Assembly (NCBI GenBank): GCA_964635875.1
Contig: CAZWRK010000169.1
Coordinates: 1-7,547 of the forward strand
DNA: 7,547 nt
DNA from: CAZWRK01 sp964635875
Lineage (GTDB): Bacteria; Pseudomonadota; Gammaproteobacteria; Burkholderiales; Aquaspirillaceae
Direction of reading: 5' to 3'
The first letter of the stretch is position 1; each line of letters begins with the position of its first letter. Shown piece after piece: positions 6,315 through 7,547 of the stretch. The position numbers were made by a program, and so were the translations under genes. The notes under the pieces are model-generated. The model made no database searches. It was not told the origin of the DNA and saw only the letters and a list, made by a program, of their open reading frames with translations.

Positions 6315-6320
6315 GACCGC

Positions 6321-7421
6321 ATGAAAAGACTGCTTGCACTCCTCTGCCTTCCCCTGACCGGCTGTGGTTATGTTGGCGTGTATTCCGCCACGCATGGCCT
6401 TGGCGATGCGTACATTTATCAATACCACGCGGCCCCTCTCGACAATGCTGAAACCCAACTGACCGTGATTTCAACACCGCTCTCCGTCGGGGATAGCGGC
6501 CTAGAAAACCAACTCAAACGCTACGCCCGTGAAGAAGCCGTTCGCCAAAACTGCAATGGCTACACCCTGAACAAAATTACATTTGGCCAATTAAACACCG
6601 CTTGGGATGGCCGCCGGTACGCACGGGGCATCTTTCGCTGCACCACCGTCGATATTCCAAGCTACCTCCTTGAACAAGCCCAAACCCAAGCACCAGGCAC
6701 GGTTCAAGTGATTCCCGCCGAAACCGCCCCGACGATCGATGCCGCCCCCGCACCCGCAAACAACACAGCGCAGCCATCCGCCACAGCCAAAACCAAGTCC
6801 AGCAAAAAGCCACAAAAAGCAAAAGCTGAAAAACCGGCCGCCAGCCAGCTCGACTTGCCTTCTGCAGAGGTCGCGGTGGGGGGGATTGATAGCCAGCGCG
6901 CGATTCGGCCAGAGGAATTACAAGCACCACGACCGGCACTGAGTGCGGCGGAGATTTTAAGCCCAGCTGCGGCCGCAAATACGGATCTACCGAAGATTGG
7001 CGGGATTGACGAGCAGCACGCTGTGGATCTGAATGCAGCGCTAAAACCACCCATTCCGTCCTTGTCGGCATCTGACATTTTGGTCGGGACCGACACCCCA
7101 CGCCAACCCACACCGACACGCACGGCCAGTTTGTCGAGTCAGGACATTCTAAAAGCGGCAGAAAGTGAGACCCCTTTGGTGGGAGGCATTGATAGCCGTC
7201 GCCAACCCGAAAGCACCGATCTCACCCCGCCCCGACCGTCGCTGAACAAGAAAGGGATTTTGGATGGCGTCCCTGGAGAACCGGCGAATCAGTCGCTCTC
7301 AAGCCAAGATATTCTCAGCGGCATTGAGGTCAAGCCGACCAGCATGAATAAAAACGATATTTTGAGTGATTTGCCGAAGAGTAAAACGGCCAGCAGCGCC
7401 AAAAAGAAAAGTGGCCACTGA
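6321..7421 (+). CDS. Putative lipoprotein with repeated GGID and SLSxxDIL-like motifs
   Basis: I do not recognise this 366-residue protein. The N-terminus MKRLLALLCLPLTGC is a short lipoprotein signal with lipobox LTGC. The lipidated residue would be Cys15, followed by Gly, which suggests the outer membrane. Residues 16-110 look like a small folded periplasmic domain with two Cys (78 and 107) that could form a disulfide. Residues 120-180 are a Pro/Ala/Lys-rich linker with KKPQKAKAEK. Residues 187-348 carry three GGID motifs (187, 227, 288) and six eight-residue motifs of the form SLSxxDIL (206, 247, 270, 307, 325, 341), often preceded by a proline pair (PRP, PIP). The tail is basic (SAKKKSGH). 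No transmembrane segment follows the signal. The start is set by the signal peptide; no ribosome-binding site is seen. A shared terminator follows. A tethered scaffold that binds a partner several times is a guess. Confidence 0.85.
   Translation: MKRLLALLCLPLTGCGYVGVYSATHGLGDAYIYQYHAAPLDNAETQLTVISTPLSVGDSGLENQLKRYAREEAVRQNCNGYTLNKITFGQLNTAWDGRRYARGIFRCTTVDIPSYLLEQAQTQAPGTVQVIPAETAPTIDAAPAPANNTAQPSATAKTKSSKKPQKAKAEKPAASQLDLPSAEVAVGGIDSQRAIRPEELQAPRPALSAAEILSPAAAANTDLPKIGGIDEQHAVDLNAALKPPIPSLSASDILVGTDTPRQPTPTRTASLSSQDILKAAESETPLVGGIDSRRQPESTDLTPPRPSLNKKGILDGVPGEPANQSLSSQDILSGIEVKPTSMNKNDILSDLPKSKTASSAKKKSGH
6879..7364 (+). repeat. Degenerate peptide-coding repeats in the lipoprotein gene
   Basis: The GGID codons lie at 6879-6890, 6999-7010 and 7182-7193. 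The eight-residue motif is at 6936-6959 (ALSAAEIL), 7059-7082 (SLSASDIL), 7128-7151 (SLSSQDIL), 7239-7262 (SLNKKGIL), 7293-7316 (SLSSQDIL) and 7341-7364 (SMNKNDIL). Spacing between copies is 41, 23, 37, 18 and 16 residues. The repeats are visible in protein but hardly in DNA, so they are old or kept by selection and are not recent duplications. Confidence 0.85.
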
Positions 7422-7438
7422 TTCATCGCAAGGCCAAT

Positions 7439-7470
7439 AAAAAAGCAGACCGGAGACGGTCTGCTTTTTT
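7439..7470. terminator. Two-way intrinsic terminator between lipoprotein gene and rnpB
   Basis: A perfect 8-bp stem GCAGACCG (7445-7452) / CGGTCTGC (7457-7464) closes the GNRA loop GAGA. Six A precede it and six T follow, so it works in both directions: for the lipoprotein gene on the plus strand and for rnpB on the minus strand. Confidence 0.93.
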
Positions 7471-7475
7471 AAAAA

Positions 7476-7547
7476 TCGGGGTCTGCACAGTCAATCTGTA
7501 AGCCGGGTTTTGTGTCAGGTGTTACCACCCCAGACAGTCATTCCTCT
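7476..7547 (-). ncRNA. rnpB: RNase P RNA, 3' end (rest lies beyond the window)
   Basis: RNase P RNA is the catalytic part of the ribozyme that trims the 5' leader from pre-tRNAs. Only about 70 bases of the 3' end are in the window. Read on the minus strand they contain GGAATGACTGTC followed by ACCCGGCTTA, the order found in the E. coli RNA (GAAUGACUGUC ... AACCCGGCUUA). Between these blocks a hairpin is visible: TGTC/GACA outer pairs with an inner GGTG-GTAA-CACC stem and GNRA loop, longer than the E. coli version. The last part, AGATTGACTGTGCAGACCCC, should be the 3' strand of helix P1, whose partner is at the unseen 5' end. The exact 3' end is approximate. It finishes just before the shared terminator. 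Confidence 0.88.

Larger units (their letters stand above)
5992..6320. other. Divergent intergenic region between dusB and the lipoprotein gene
   Basis: These 329 bases are more AT-rich than the genes on both sides and hold no convincing gene. On the minus strand TAGAAT (6035-6040) is a five-of-six -10 match for dusB, but no good -35 was found at 16-18 bases. On the plus strand TTGACG occurs at 6158-6163 and 6188-6193. The first has GATAAA (6182-6187) 18 bases downstream, a weak promoter pair pointing at the lipoprotein gene. GATACGTATC (6253-6262) is a 10-bp perfect palindrome. A 9-bp inverted repeat and an extended -10 element are listed separately. Confidence 0.55.

Noticed and set aside
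6232..6477. 81-residue minus-strand frame antisense to the lipoprotein start
   Set aside because: It mostly mirrors a real gene and has no start signals or familiar motif.
6577..7123. Long minus-strand frames opposite the lipoprotein's linker and repeats
   Set aside because: They mirror the Ala/Pro-rich coding strand; their Gly/Val/Ala/Arg-rich products are typical shadows.
6879..7364. Tandem DNA repeat or phase-variable tract in the lipoprotein gene
   Set aside because: The motif copies differ widely in DNA and spacing; there is no repeat unit likely to slip.

Overview
The window looks like core chromosome of a betaproteobacterium, probably Neisseriales-like. The pointers are the gene order dusB - fis family - purH - purD on one strand, a LiuR-type MerR regulator followed by an acetyl-CoA acetyltransferase, moderately GC-rich coding DNA with GC-rich terminators, and a bacterial type A RNase P RNA end. 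The placement is inferred from gene order and protein similarity; no database was consulted. I see no mobile element, CRISPR array or tRNA.

Layout. Positions 1-1625 (+) hold the C-terminal part of a LiuR-like regulator, whose true start is upstream of the window, then a biosynthetic/degradative thiolase. An intrinsic terminator is fused to the regulator's stop codon, and a 16-bp near-palindrome that looks like the regulator's own operator lies between the two genes. A terminator usable from both sides (about 1646-1676) ends the thiolase and the oncoming purine cluster. Positions 5991 down to 1692 (-) hold dusB, a small Fis-family protein gene, purH and purD. The gaps after fis and after purH each contain a good terminator-like hairpin, so this may not be one simple polycistronic unit. 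A 329-base divergent region (5992-6320) follows. Then 6321-7421 (+) encodes an unrecognised lipoprotein with a repeated C-terminal motif. The window closes with a two-way terminator and, on the minus strand, the 3' end of rnpB.

How the genes work together. LiuR plus thiolase fits the end of leucine/branched-chain acid breakdown, where acetoacetyl-CoA is split to acetyl-CoA. PurH carries out the last two steps of IMP synthesis and PurD the second step of the purine pathway. DusB (tRNA dihydrouridine) and Fis are linked in many proteobacteria.

The least ordinary item is the lipoprotein. It has six copies of an eight-residue SLSxxDIL-like motif and three GGID motifs. Two copies of the motif are identical in protein yet differ in seven of eight codons, which points to selection on the peptide. 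I found no convincing new multi-gene system.
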